Shown here in pieces: positions 1 to 6,762 of a stretch of DNA of 22,921 nucleotides. Source of the stretch: JBDTNK01 sp039933775. GTDB taxonomy: Bacteria; Chloroflexota; Limnocylindria; QHBO01. The translations under genes were made by a program, and so were the position numbers. Position 1 is the first letter of the stretch, and each line of letters opens with the position of its first letter. The stretch spans positions 1 to 22,921 of the forward strand of contig JBDTNK010000033.1 in the NCBI GenBank assembly GCA_039933775.1, written 5' to 3'. The notes beneath the pieces are model-generated. The model was not told the DNA's origin, made no database searches, and saw nothing but the letters and a program-made list of their open reading frames with translations.

Positions 1-266
1 GAACCAGGGGCGCCGATGGCGAGGCCTGGCGACCGCTCACCGTCCGCGAGTTCGAGGTCGCTCGCCTGATTGCCGACGGCCTGACCAACGCCCAGGTAGC
101 GGCGGAGCTTTTCGTCTCGCCCAAGACGGTGAGCGCCCACGTGGAGCACATCCTGGCCAAGCTCGGCGTTGCTCGGCGGACCGAGATCGCTGCCTGGGCC
201 ACCACGGTGCGCAGCGTCGAGACGCGCGCGATCCGCACCGGCCTCTCGACGGCGGGCACGGGCTGA
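1..266 (+). CDS. LuxR/FixJ-type transcriptional regulator, C-terminal fragment
   Basis: Open from the left edge in the frame that reads LTVREFEVARLIADGLTN and ends at TGA 264-266. About 87 residues are visible. They match the LuxR/NarL HTH: LTxREFEVARLIADG, then NAQVAAELFVSPKTVSAHVE as the scaffold and recognition helices, then HILAKLGVARRTEIAAW as the dimerisation helix. The domain binds DNA. Whether the missing N-terminus is a receiver, an AAA/TPR (MalT-like) region or something else cannot be seen. A short tail of about 20 residues follows the HTH. The gene would be transcribed rightwards, away from any visible promoter. The family call is secure, the regulon unknown. Confidence 0.88.
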   Translation, partial: TRGADGEAWRPLTVREFEVARLIADGLTNAQVAAELFVSPKTVSAHVEHILAKLGVARRTEIAAWATTVRSVETRAIRTGLSTAGTG

Positions 267-296
267 GGATCTGCAGGCCGGCAGTCCGGCCGGCGG

Positions 297-503
297 TCAG
301 GGGCGGTCGGGGATGTCGGGTGCCTCGCCCTGTGGCGCCTCGTCGTCCTCGTCACTGATCGGCACGCCGTCGGGCGCGCTGATGGTCGCTCCATCGTCGT
401 CGTACAGGCCGCCTGACTCGGACGAGGACGCCGCCAGCGTGGAGCCATCGACCTCCGTCGAGCGTCGTGGCTGTCCGGGGGAATCGTCGCGGGCGTCGTT
501 CAT
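297..503 (-). CDS. small acidic hypothetical protein (tentative)
   Basis: A 68-residue frame on the minus strand starts at ATG 503 and stops at TGA 299-297. It begins MNDARDDSPGQP and has an Asp/Glu-rich C-terminus (ESGGLYDDDG, then DEDDEAPQGE). The composition is that of a disordered acidic protein. It has no membrane segment, no signal peptide and no recognisable domain. The frame stays open further upstream, so an in-frame ATG about 17 codons earlier (MARSMRRIG) is possible. No good Shine-Dalgarno sequence is present. The segment lies between the convergent end of the LuxR fragment and the divergent mmsA gene. It could be a chance frame in GC-rich DNA. The consistent acidic composition is the only positive evidence. 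Confidence 0.4.
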   Translation of the reverse strand: MNDARDDSPGQPRRSTEVDGSTLAASSSESGGLYDDDGATISAPDGVPISDEDDEAPQGEAPDIPDRP

Positions 504-594
504 CGGTCCATTCACAGGTGCAGGTGAGCCGATGCGCCGCATGCTGCGTGCCATGTTCAGGATGCTGGCAGTCGCGCCGAACGTGCGGGCGTCG

Positions 595-646
595 TAGCAT
601 TGGGGTCCCCGCGATTGCACTCGCGGCTGTTCGCACGAAAGGGTGT
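595..646 (+). promoter_or_regulatory. putative mmsA promoter and leader hairpin/operator
   Basis: TAGCAT at 595-600 resembles a -10 hexamer. It is followed at 609-626 by a perfect inverted repeat, CCGCGA-TTGCAC-TCGCGG, which would sit just after the transcription start and could be a repressor site or a leader hairpin. GAAAGGG at about 637-643 is a reasonable ribosome-binding site for the ATG at 656. No convincing -35 element was found. All of this is motif reading. Confidence 0.4.
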
Positions 647-655
647 CGCACCAAC

Positions 656-2191
656 ATGACTCAGCTCGCCGATCGGCCGGCCCAGGCCGATTCCTCGCTC
701 GATCGTCTCCACCATTGGATCGGGGGCCGGCCCTTCGTCGGAACCAGCGGCCGCCACGGGGACATCTACAACCCCGCGACCGGCGAGGTCGCACGCGAGG
801 TCGACTTCGCGAGCGTGGAGGATGTCGGTGCCGCGGTGGCCGCCGCGCGAGAGGCATTCCCGGCGTGGCGCGCGCTCTCGCTGTCGCGACGCACGGAGAT
901 CCTGTTCCGCATCCGCAACATGGTGGAACAGCACCACGAGGAGATCGCGGCGCTCCTCACTCGCGAGCACGGCAAGGTGCACAGCGACGCCATGGGCGAG
1001 GTCGCCCGCGGCATCGAGAACATCGAGTTCGCGACCGGCATCTCGCACCTGCTCAAGGGCGGCTTCACCGAGCAGGCCAGCACCGGCGTCGACGTGTACC
1101 AGATCCGCCAGCCACTCGGCATCGTGGCCGGCATTACGCCCTTCAACTTCCCGGCCATGGTCCCGATGTGGATGTTCGCCAACGCGCTGGCCTGCGGCAA
1201 CACGTTCATCCTCAAGCCGAGCGAGAAGGATCCATCGGCATCGGTCTTCATGGCAGAGCTGCTCAAGGAAGCCGGCGTGCCCGACGGGGTCTTCAATGTC
1301 GTGCACGGCGACAAGGTGGCGGTCGACGCCATCCTGGAGCACCCGGAGATCGCGGCGATCAGCTTCGTGGGCTCCACGCCCATCGCGCGCTACATCTATG
1401 AGACGGGCACCAAGCAGGGCAAGCGCGTGCAGGCGCTGGGCGGCGCCAAGAACCACATGATCGTTCTGCCCGATGCTGACGTCGACATGGCGGCCGATGC
1501 CGCGGTGTCGGCCGGCTACGGCTCGGCGGGCGAGCGCTGCATGGCGATCTCCGTCCTGGTCGCGGTCGGCGACGTGGCCGATCCGCTCATCGCGGCGATC
1601 GAGGAGCGCCTGCCCAAGATCAAGATCGCCCCCGGCGACGAGGAGGGCGCCGAGATGGGCCCGCTCGTCACGCGCGAACACCGCGACAAGGTGGCGGGCT
1701 ACATCGACTCGGGTGCCGCCGAGGGTGCGACGGTGCGCGTCGATGGCCGCGAGCACGTGCTCTACCAGGAGGGCAAGGGCTTCTTCCTGGGCGTTTCGCT
1801 GCTCGATCACGTCTCGCCTGAGATGGAGTGCTACCGCGACGAGATCTTCGGTCCGGTGCTGCAGATCGTGCGCGTCGACTCCTACCCCGAGGCGCTGAAG
1901 CTGGTCAATGACAACCAGTACGGCAACGGCACCGCGATCTTCACCCGTGATGGCGGCGCGGCGCGGCAGTACCAGTTCGACGTCAACGTCGGGATGGTCG
2001 GGATCAACGTGCCGATCCCGGTGCCGGTCGCCTACTACAGCTTCGGCGGCTGGAAGGCCTCGCTCTTCGGCGACATCCACATGTACGGGCCCGAGGGCAT
2101 CCAGTTCTACACGCGTGCCAAGGTCGTGACCGCCCGCTGGCCCGATCCGGGCACGTCTTCGGTCGACCTGGGGTTCCCGCGCACGCGCTGA
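656..2191 (+). CDS. mmsA: methylmalonate-semialdehyde dehydrogenase (CoA-acylating)
   Basis: A 511-residue aldehyde dehydrogenase superfamily protein of the MmsA type. It oxidises methylmalonate or malonate semialdehyde with NAD+ and CoA to propionyl-CoA or acetyl-CoA in valine, beta-alanine and inositol breakdown. Diagnostic segments are ITPFNFPAMVPMWMFANALA and NTFILKPSEKDPS near the middle (cofactor region), FVGSTPIARYIY, the catalytic cysteine in GSAGERCMAISV, and the MmsA-specific end GDIHMYGPEGIQFYTRAKVV. Length is normal (about 490-510). The frame is open upstream to 467, but the ATG at 656 has GAAAGGG before it and gives the expected N-terminus (MTQLADRPAQ, then IGGRPF). The gene appears monocistronic. 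No other valine or inositol pathway gene is adjacent, so the in vivo substrate is open. Confidence 0.95.
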   Translation: MTQLADRPAQADSSLDRLHHWIGGRPFVGTSGRHGDIYNPATGEVAREVDFASVEDVGAAVAAAREAFPAWRALSLSRRTEILFRIRNMVEQHHEEIAALLTREHGKVHSDAMGEVARGIENIEFATGISHLLKGGFTEQASTGVDVYQIRQPLGIVAGITPFNFPAMVPMWMFANALACGNTFILKPSEKDPSASVFMAELLKEAGVPDGVFNVVHGDKVAVDAILEHPEIAAISFVGSTPIARYIYETGTKQGKRVQALGGAKNHMIVLPDADVDMAADAAVSAGYGSAGERCMAISVLVAVGDVADPLIAAIEERLPKIKIAPGDEEGAEMGPLVTREHRDKVAGYIDSGAAEGATVRVDGREHVLYQEGKGFFLGVSLLDHVSPEMECYRDEIFGPVLQIVRVDSYPEALKLVNDNQYGNGTAIFTRDGGAARQYQFDVNVGMVGINVPIPVPVAYYSFGGWKASLFGDIHMYGPEGIQFYTRAKVVTARWPDPGTSSVDLGFPRTR

Positions 2192-2216
2192 GCCTTGATC
2201 CGGACTGCTGCCGGTG

Positions 2217-2262
2217 GCGCCGTCAGCCGATATATCACTACTGATATAACCGCTGACGGCGC
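2217..2262. repeat. GATATATC palindrome, copy 1 (possible bidirectional terminator or binding site)
   Basis: Two 21-nt arms (2217-2237 and 2242-2262) pair with two mismatches around the loop CTAC. The arms have a GC-rich outer part (GCGCCGTCAGC) and an AT-rich inner part (GATATATCA). The structure starts 25 nt after the mmsA stop. No U-tract follows it. A second copy with the same core and similar loop lies 3' of asnB (18303-18338). Conservation of the loop start (ATATCACTA) as well as the arms suggests protein recognition or a dispersed repeat rather than a plain terminator. Confidence 0.75.
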
Positions 2263-2357
2263 GACGTACCGCGGTGCTGGGCCGGCGCTCGCGACGAGCG
2301 CTTGCCTGCGACCGCGCCCGCTGAGCGCTGGTCGGCCAACGTTCGGCCTGCGCGTGC

Positions 2358-2439
2358 GCTTGCCTGCCAGCGGTGCTAACGGAGAAGCGGGCTTCCAATG
2401 CACCGTCGGCTTGCCCACCAGTGGTGCTAACGGAGAAGC
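2358..2439. repeat. pair of 31-bp direct repeats, 51-bp period
   Basis: Copies at 2358-2388 and 2409-2439 match at 28 of 31 positions. The shared 3' part is GGTGCTAACGGAGAAGC and the shared 5' part GCTTGCC. The 20 nt between them are unique. A degenerate inverted relative (GCTTCGCCATTAGCCCC) is seen at about 2522-2538. A truncated GCTTGCCTGC lies at 2300-2309. The function is unknown. Confidence 0.65.
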
Positions 2440-2604
2440 AGCGCCGTTTCGAGCGGTCAACCTGTCCACGTATTGCCTCGGGCGGCAAATCAGGGACGAT
2501 CTTGGTGGCAATCGAGCTTCTGCTTCGCCATTAGCCCCGCCCGGGGGAAACATCGCGCGCGAGGTCCACCCGGTCGGCGCGGCTGCTCACCCGAGGGAGC
2601 CCAG

Positions 2605-2654
2605 GTAAGCCGCCGATACGCGAGCGGTAAGCGGCATCCGCCACGATCCCAGGC
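2605..2654 (+). promoter_or_regulatory. triple 11-bp direct repeat and leaderless-type promoter
   Basis: Three consecutive 11-mers start at 2605 (GTAAGCCGCCG), 2616 (ATACGCGAGCG) and 2627 (GTAAGCGGCAT). CACGAT (2642-2647), a TANNNT-like -10, follows and ends 7 nt before the ATG at 2655. There is no Shine-Dalgarno. The same array with the same spacing precedes the gene at 5140. An 11-bp period puts each unit on the same face of the helix, as in sites of winged-helix response regulators. Confidence 0.6.
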
Positions 2655-3308
2655 ATGCCGACACGAACGCGCCCGCTGTACGAGGCAGACCGCCTGGCGC
2701 GCTGGCAGTTGGTCACCATCGGTCGAGAGCTGCGCGTCGCGCGAATCATCGCCGGCCTCACACAACGCGAGGTGGCGGAGCGGTTCGAGACGTCGGCCTC
2801 GCGCGTCTGCCGCGTGGAGGGCGGCCAGATCGCGACGCTTCGCCTGGCCGATCTCACCCGCCACGCTGCGATCGTCGGCCTCAAACCGTATGTGCGGCTG
2901 TACCCCCTCGCGCGCCGGTTGCTCGACGCCCGGCAGCTCGCCCTTCTCGGACGGCTGCACGAGCGTATCGGGCCAGCCTGGAAGTGGGAGACCGAGGTTG
3001 CGATGCCGATTCCGGGCGACCTGCGCGCGGCTGATTGCCGGATCTCGATCCCGACCTGCGTGATCGAGGCTTACACGCGGTTCGCCGATTACCAGGCGCA
3101 GAGCCGCTCGGGGCAGCTGAAGCTTCGCGATCCGGGCGCGGATCACCTCATCCTGCTCGTGGAGGGCACGAGGGCGAACCGTCGGGCCGTCGCGGAGGCA
3201 TCGGCGCGCATGAACGGCAACGAGGACTTCCCGCTCGGAACGCGTGAGATGCCCGCGGCGCTGGCCGAAAGCCGAGATCCAGGCGCCAACGGAATCGCGT
3301 TCCTGTAG
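2655..3308 (+). CDS. XRE-type HTH protein with endonuclease-like C-terminal domain
   Basis: A 217-residue protein. Residues about 22-60 form an XRE/Cro-like HTH (IGRELRVARIIAGLTQREVA, then ETSASRVCRVEGG). Residues about 75-217 hold a second domain with GDLRAAD, then IEAYTRFADYQAQ, then LKLRD, then HLILLVEGTRANRR. This pattern is like the E-x-x-TR-x-x-D-x-QA, K-x-RD and TR-x-NR signature of actinobacterial XRE proteins with a restriction-endonuclease-like tail. The Asp/Glu/Lys order resembles a PD-(D/E)XK core, but activity is not shown. The start is supported by the upstream promoter repeats, and there is no Shine-Dalgarno. It stands alone with no partner gene that would make it a restriction or toxin-antitoxin module. 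It is most probably a transcriptional regulator, with the C-terminal role unknown. Confidence 0.75.
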   Translation: MPTRTRPLYEADRLARWQLVTIGRELRVARIIAGLTQREVAERFETSASRVCRVEGGQIATLRLADLTRHAAIVGLKPYVRLYPLARRLLDARQLALLGRLHERIGPAWKWETEVAMPIPGDLRAADCRISIPTCVIEAYTRFADYQAQSRSGQLKLRDPGADHLILLVEGTRANRRAVAEASARMNGNEDFPLGTREMPAALAESRDPGANGIAFL

Positions 3309-3372
3309 CGTCCCGCCGGTCCGAGATCCGAGCGGCATCATCGGTCTGTGATCCTGCGACAATGGCGAGCCA

Positions 3373-4527
3373 ATGACTGATCGATTCGAGACGCTGGCGG
3401 TTCACGCCGGCGCTGAGCCTGATCCCGCGACCGGGGCCGTCGTGCCGGCGATCCAGATGAGCACGACGTTCAAGCAGGACGGCGTGGGCGGGCTGCGCGG
3501 CGGCTTCGAGTACGGCCGCAGCGACAACCCGACGCGCCGTGCCCTCGAGGCGGTGATCGCTGCGCTCGAGGGAGGGAGCCATGGCCTGGCCTTTGCCTCT
3601 GGCCTGGCCGCAACGCATGCCGTCTTCGGGCTGCTCGAGCCCGGCGACCGAATGGTGATGACCGATGACGTCTACGGCGGCACCGCGCGCCTGGCGCTGC
3701 GCGTCATGGGTCGCTACGGGATCAAGACCGATGCCGTCGACCTGCGGGACCTCGACGCGGTCGCCGCCGCGCTGGCTGGTGAGCGGCCGGCGCGCATGGT
3801 CTGGATCGAGACGCCGACGAACCCGCTGCTCAGGGTGGCCGACATCAGCGCCATCACCAGGCTGGCCGCCACGACCGGCGCGATGACCGTCGTCGACAAC
3901 ACCTTCGCGACACCGTTCCTGCAGCGGCCGCTCAGTCTTGGCGCGGATCTCACGGTGCATTCGGCGACGAAATACCTGGGTGGCCACAGCGACGTGATCG
4001 GTGGGCTGATCGCCACGCGCTCCGACGACCTGTCGGAGCGGCTGCGCTTCCTGCAGAACGCGCAGGGCGCCGTGCCGAGCCCCTTCGACGCGTGGCTGTT
4101 GATGCGCGGCATGCGCACGCTGGCCGTACGGATGGAGCGCGCCTGCGCCAACGCGGGGATCATCGCGGTCTGGCTCACCGGACGGCCCGAGGTGGAGCGG
4201 GTCCACTACCCGGGCATGGCCGATCACCCGCAGGCCGAGCTCGTCGCGCGCCAGATGCGCCTGCCGGGTGCCATGGTCAGCTTCGAGCTGCGCGGCGGCG
4301 AGGCGGCCGCGCGCGCGGTGGCCGGCGCCACGCGCCTCTTCACGCTGGCCGAGTCGCTCGGCGCGGTGGAATCGCTGATCGAGGTGCCATCGGTCATGAC
4401 GCACGCGTCCGTCGCAGGATCGCCCATGGAGGTGCCCGCGGCGCTGGTGCGGCTGTCGGTGGGGATCGAGAGTGTCGACGACCTGATCGCGGACCTCGAG
4501 GCGGCGTTCGGCGCAGCCGGCGGATGA
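3373..4527 (+). CDS. cystathionine gamma-synthase/lyase family PLP enzyme
   Basis: A 384-residue Cys/Met-metabolism PLP-dependent enzyme of normal length. The PLP lysine is K200 in SATKYLGGHSDV. Other family marks are the N-terminal YGRSDNPTR substrate/PLP loop, FASGLAATHAVF, MTDDVYGGTARL (PLP-stacking Tyr), WIETPTNPLL, VVDNTFATP, and the end VMTHASVAGSP with VRLSVGIESVDDLI. Sequence alone does not separate gamma-synthase (methionine synthesis), gamma-lyase (cysteine from methionine) or beta-lyase. The SVMTHAS segment is common to synthases and lyases. The ATG at 3373 has no Shine-Dalgarno, but GACAAT lies 9 nt upstream, suggesting a leaderless message. The stop overlaps the next start (ATGA). 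Confidence 0.93.
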   Translation: MTDRFETLAVHAGAEPDPATGAVVPAIQMSTTFKQDGVGGLRGGFEYGRSDNPTRRALEAVIAALEGGSHGLAFASGLAATHAVFGLLEPGDRMVMTDDVYGGTARLALRVMGRYGIKTDAVDLRDLDAVAAALAGERPARMVWIETPTNPLLRVADISAITRLAATTGAMTVVDNTFATPFLQRPLSLGADLTVHSATKYLGGHSDVIGGLIATRSDDLSERLRFLQNAQGAVPSPFDAWLLMRGMRTLAVRMERACANAGIIAVWLTGRPEVERVHYPGMADHPQAELVARQMRLPGAMVSFELRGGEAAARAVAGATRLFTLAESLGAVESLIEVPSVMTHASVAGSPMEVPAALVRLSVGIESVDDLIADLEAAFGAAGG

Positions 4528-5075
4528 CCGAGCAGTCGCCGGACCGCGAGGAGCCGCCGCACCGAGAGGAGCCGCCGCACCTGCCCGACGATGGGCCAAC
4601 CGAGCTCGTCCCCACCGATGACGGCGAGATGGTCGAGCGTCTCTCCGGCGGGACGGCCACGCTGCTGCTCGTCTGGCTCATCGGCGTCGGGGCCTTGAGC
4701 GCGCTCCTCGCGGCGGGAATCCTGGCCCGCGTCTTCCGCCAGGAGCTCGGTGCGGCGCAGCTCTTCAGCGATTTTGGCTTCTACGTGGCGCTGGCCGGCG
4801 CCTCGGGGCCGTGCGTCCTGTGGCTCGCCGGTCGGGCACAGGGCCATTCGCTGGGCTGGTTCGTGCTGACCGCTGCCAAGATCGGGCTGGTGATGCTGGG
4901 CCTGTTCCTGGCCGTGGTGCTGATCGCGGTGCTCATCCTGGGCGGGCTTCCGGGCGCCGGCGTGCTGCTCGTCGCGGGAATCTTCGTCGTCGCGGTGCTC
5001 GTGCTCAGCGTCATCTGGGCCCTGGCCGTGTGGGGCGCCGACCGCTATATCGCCAGGGCCCGCATCGACGCCTGA
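4524..5075 (+). CDS. hypothetical four-helix membrane protein
   Basis: A 183-residue protein whose ATG (4524) overlaps the preceding TGA by four bases, so it is translationally coupled to the cystathionine enzyme. The first 45 residues are hydrophilic and acidic and contain a tandem REEPPH repeat encoded by an 18-bp duplication at about 4543-4578. Four hydrophobic segments follow: around ATLLLVWLIGVGALSALLAA, FYVALAGASGPCVLWLAG, FVLTAAKIGLVMLGLFLAVV with VLIAVLILGG, and VLLVAGIFVVAVLVLSVIWA. The end is short and basic (YIARARIDA). No family was recognised and no catalytic motif is visible. The coupling suggests co-expression but not necessarily a shared pathway. Confidence 0.8.
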   Translation: MTEQSPDREEPPHREEPPHLPDDGPTELVPTDDGEMVERLSGGTATLLLVWLIGVGALSALLAAGILARVFRQELGAAQLFSDFGFYVALAGASGPCVLWLAGRAQGHSLGWFVLTAAKIGLVMLGLFLAVVLIAVLILGGLPGAGVLLVAGIFVVAVLVLSVIWALAVWGADRYIARARIDA

Positions 5076-5089
5076 GACGCCCCGAGGCC

Positions 5090-5139
5090 GTAAGTGGCGG
5101 GTAACGGCGCGGTAAGCGGCGTCATGCATCCTGCGGGGC
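5090..5139 (+). promoter_or_regulatory. triple 11-bp direct repeat and leaderless-type promoter, second copy
   Basis: Consecutive 11-mers start at 5090 (GTAAGTGGCGG), 5101 (GTAACGGCGCG) and 5112 (GTAAGCGGCGT). The last unit begins 28 nt before the ATG at 5140, exactly as at 2627/2655. A weak -10-like CATCCT (5127-5132) ends 7 nt before the ATG. No Shine-Dalgarno is present. Confidence 0.62.
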
Positions 5140-5877
5140 ATGGCACAGAGCAAGCATCGACGCAAGGGACACAATCGCCTTCCAGCATCCATCAGCACCG
5201 GGAAGATGAGCGCCACGCTTTCCCCGGAATTTCGGGCGCGGAGCGCGGGGCCGGGAACCTCGGTACCGGACGAGCGTGAGCTGCGGGAAGCGCTCGCATC
5301 AATCCCCGAGGACTTCGACTGGGATTGGACTCGCACGCGCCTGGTCCCGCTCTTCGAGCGCGGCGGAGCCGAGGGCACGACCGGTGACCCGATGATCAAC
5401 GCGCTCACCTCGCTCGGCGTGGGCATTGGCTTTGGCGTCGAGATCGGGCCGATGCTGGCGCGCGTGACGAGGTCCATGACGCAGCGCTGGGAGACATCGG
5501 TCGAGCAGATCGAGCACGTCGCATTCGAGAACCTGCAACGGGCCGTTGCCGATCTTGATCGGCGTGACCTTCAGCCGGCCGTCTTCAACGGCCACATGAT
5601 GCGCGCGCTGCCGAACCCGCAGGGATGGGCCTCATCGGTCATCCTCGCCGGCGAGGCGGCGTTGACGCGGATCTTCGGTGGGCACGACCAGGTCTTCACG
5701 ACGCCGACCCGAAATGTCCTCATCGCGTTCGACGCGCAGGTTCCGTTGCGCGCGGTGATGGACGTGACGGTCGCGTTGGAGGAGCTCGACCCGCACCCGC
5801 TCATGCTCGAGCCGTTCCTGCTGCGCGATGGCCGGCTCAGCTGGGCCGCCACGGTGAGCGACGAGGAGCTCGAGTAG
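5140..5877 (+). CDS. uncharacterised protein, possibly DUF1444-like
   Basis: A 245-residue soluble protein. The first 45 residues are basic and low-complexity (MAQSKHRRKGHNRLP). From about residue 45 there is an acidic DERELREALASIPEDFDWDW stretch, then an amphipathic middle (PMLARVTRSMTQRWE). The C-terminal half (HMMRALPNPQGWASSVIL, then GHDQVFTTPTRNVLIAFDA, then LEPFLLRDGRLSW) is reminiscent of DUF1444/YtpP proteins, which keep a P-x-R-x-x-L-x-x-FD pattern. That resemblance is from memory and weak. The ATG at 5140 is chosen because of the upstream repeat array. An internal ATG at 5206 (MSATLSPEF) is the alternative. The gene converges on the MBL-fold gene, with 4 bp between stops. Confidence 0.7.
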   Translation: MAQSKHRRKGHNRLPASISTGKMSATLSPEFRARSAGPGTSVPDERELREALASIPEDFDWDWTRTRLVPLFERGGAEGTTGDPMINALTSLGVGIGFGVEIGPMLARVTRSMTQRWETSVEQIEHVAFENLQRAVADLDRRDLQPAVFNGHMMRALPNPQGWASSVILAGEAALTRIFGGHDQVFTTPTRNVLIAFDAQVPLRAVMDVTVALEELDPHPLMLEPFLLRDGRLSWAATVSDEELE

Positions 5878-5881
5878 CCCG

Positions 5882-6673
5882 TCAGACCTCGTACGTGGCC
5901 AGCTGCTCGGCGACCTCCACGGAACCGTGAAAGACGCGTGCTGCCTCGTCGCGGGCCCAGGCCCCGCCGTCGGAATCGACGGGCAGATGGGTGAGCACCA
6001 GCCGCTCGACGTCGCCGGCGGCCGCGACCTCGCCGGCCTCGGATGGCAGCAGATGGCCGCGTCCGTCAGGTTCGGCGCCGTCCTCGGCCAGCGAGCGCAG
6101 TGCCGCCTCGCACACGAAGAGCGAGGCGCGGCTGGCGAGACGCGACAGCGCCTCGCACGGCGCCGAGTCCGCTGAATAGGTGAGCAGGTTTCCATTCTCC
6201 CCGTCACCGCGGGCGATCACGCGGAAGCCCCAGGTCGGAATGAAATGCTTCGTCGCGGCCGGCTCCAGGCGCAGCGCGCCGGACGACGAGGCGATCTCGA
6301 TCGGCCGCTCGCCATCGTGCTCCTCGACGGCGAAGCTGCGGTCGAAGAACTCTGGGAAGCCGGCGCCGCGCGCGATGTCATGCAGCTGGTCGCGGGATCC
6401 GGGCGGCAGGATGACGCGCAGCCGGCGTGGCGCAACCTCGGCCCATGGATACGCATAGCGGAGGGTCACAAGGTCCAGGAAGTGGTCGGTGTGCATGTGG
6501 CTGATCACGACCGCGTCCAGGTCGGTCGGCTGCGCGCGGCGCAGCAGCTGCGAGACGACGCCCGGCCCGGCGTCGAGCAGGATGCGTGTGCCGCCGCCCT
6601 CGACCAGGTAGCCGGCGCATGCCTCACCGGGGTTCGGGCGCGCGGGACTGCGGCCCAGCACGGTCAGTCGCAT
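5882..6673 (-). CDS. MBL-fold metal-dependent hydrolase (RNase Z/phosphodiesterase-like)
   Basis: A 263-residue metallo-beta-lactamase-fold protein. Metal ligands visible are H59, H61, D63 and H64 in SHMHTDHFLDL, a Lys-His in ATKHFIPTWGFR, the bridging Asp in YSADSAPC, and the last His in LVLTHLP. GHLLPSEAGEVA before the last ligand is typical of the RNase Z/cAMP-phosphodiesterase-like single-domain group, a large set with mostly unknown substrates. The N-terminus MRLTVLGRSPARPNPGEAC is a normal beta-strand start. It lies 89 nt downstream of gltA on the same strand and could be the last gene of an mdh-gltA transcript. The substrate is not predictable here. Confidence 0.88.
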   Translation of the reverse strand: MRLTVLGRSPARPNPGEACAGYLVEGGGTRILLDAGPGVVSQLLRRAQPTDLDAVVISHMHTDHFLDLVTLRYAYPWAEVAPRRLRVILPPGSRDQLHDIARGAGFPEFFDRSFAVEEHDGERPIEIASSSGALRLEPAATKHFIPTWGFRVIARGDGENGNLLTYSADSAPCEALSRLASRASLFVCEAALRSLAEDGAEPDGRGHLLPSEAGEVAAAGDVERLVLTHLPVDSDGGAWARDEAARVFHGSVEVAEQLATYEV

Positions 6674-6762
6674 CGGTCAGTTCGCGTGCCGAGCGGGGAA
6701 TCGCGGGGAGATGGCGCAAAGCCCGGGAGTGGCGGCGAGCGTGTCGCCCTGGGCGTCGATGG

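Larger units (their letters stand above)
2192..2654. other. 463-bp intergenic region rich in repeats
   Basis: No convincing gene is seen on either strand. From left to right it holds a 46-bp palindrome (2217-2262), a small perfect hairpin GCTCG-CGA-CGAGC around 2287-2299, a pair of 31-bp direct repeats (2358-2388 and 2409-2439), a weaker inverted relative of that repeat (about 2522-2552), and three 11-bp promoter repeats (2605-2637) before the next gene. Long open frames crossing it are antisense or out-of-frame extensions of neighbouring genes. Confidence 0.7.

Noticed and set aside
2358..2439. Possible CRISPR array
   Set aside because: Only two similar units with a 20-nt interval, mismatches inside the repeat, and no cas genes.
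557..2488. 643-residue open frame antisense to mmsA
   Set aside because: It mirrors a clear, full-length dehydrogenase. It is Arg/His/Asp-rich without domains, as expected for antisense frames in GC-rich DNA.
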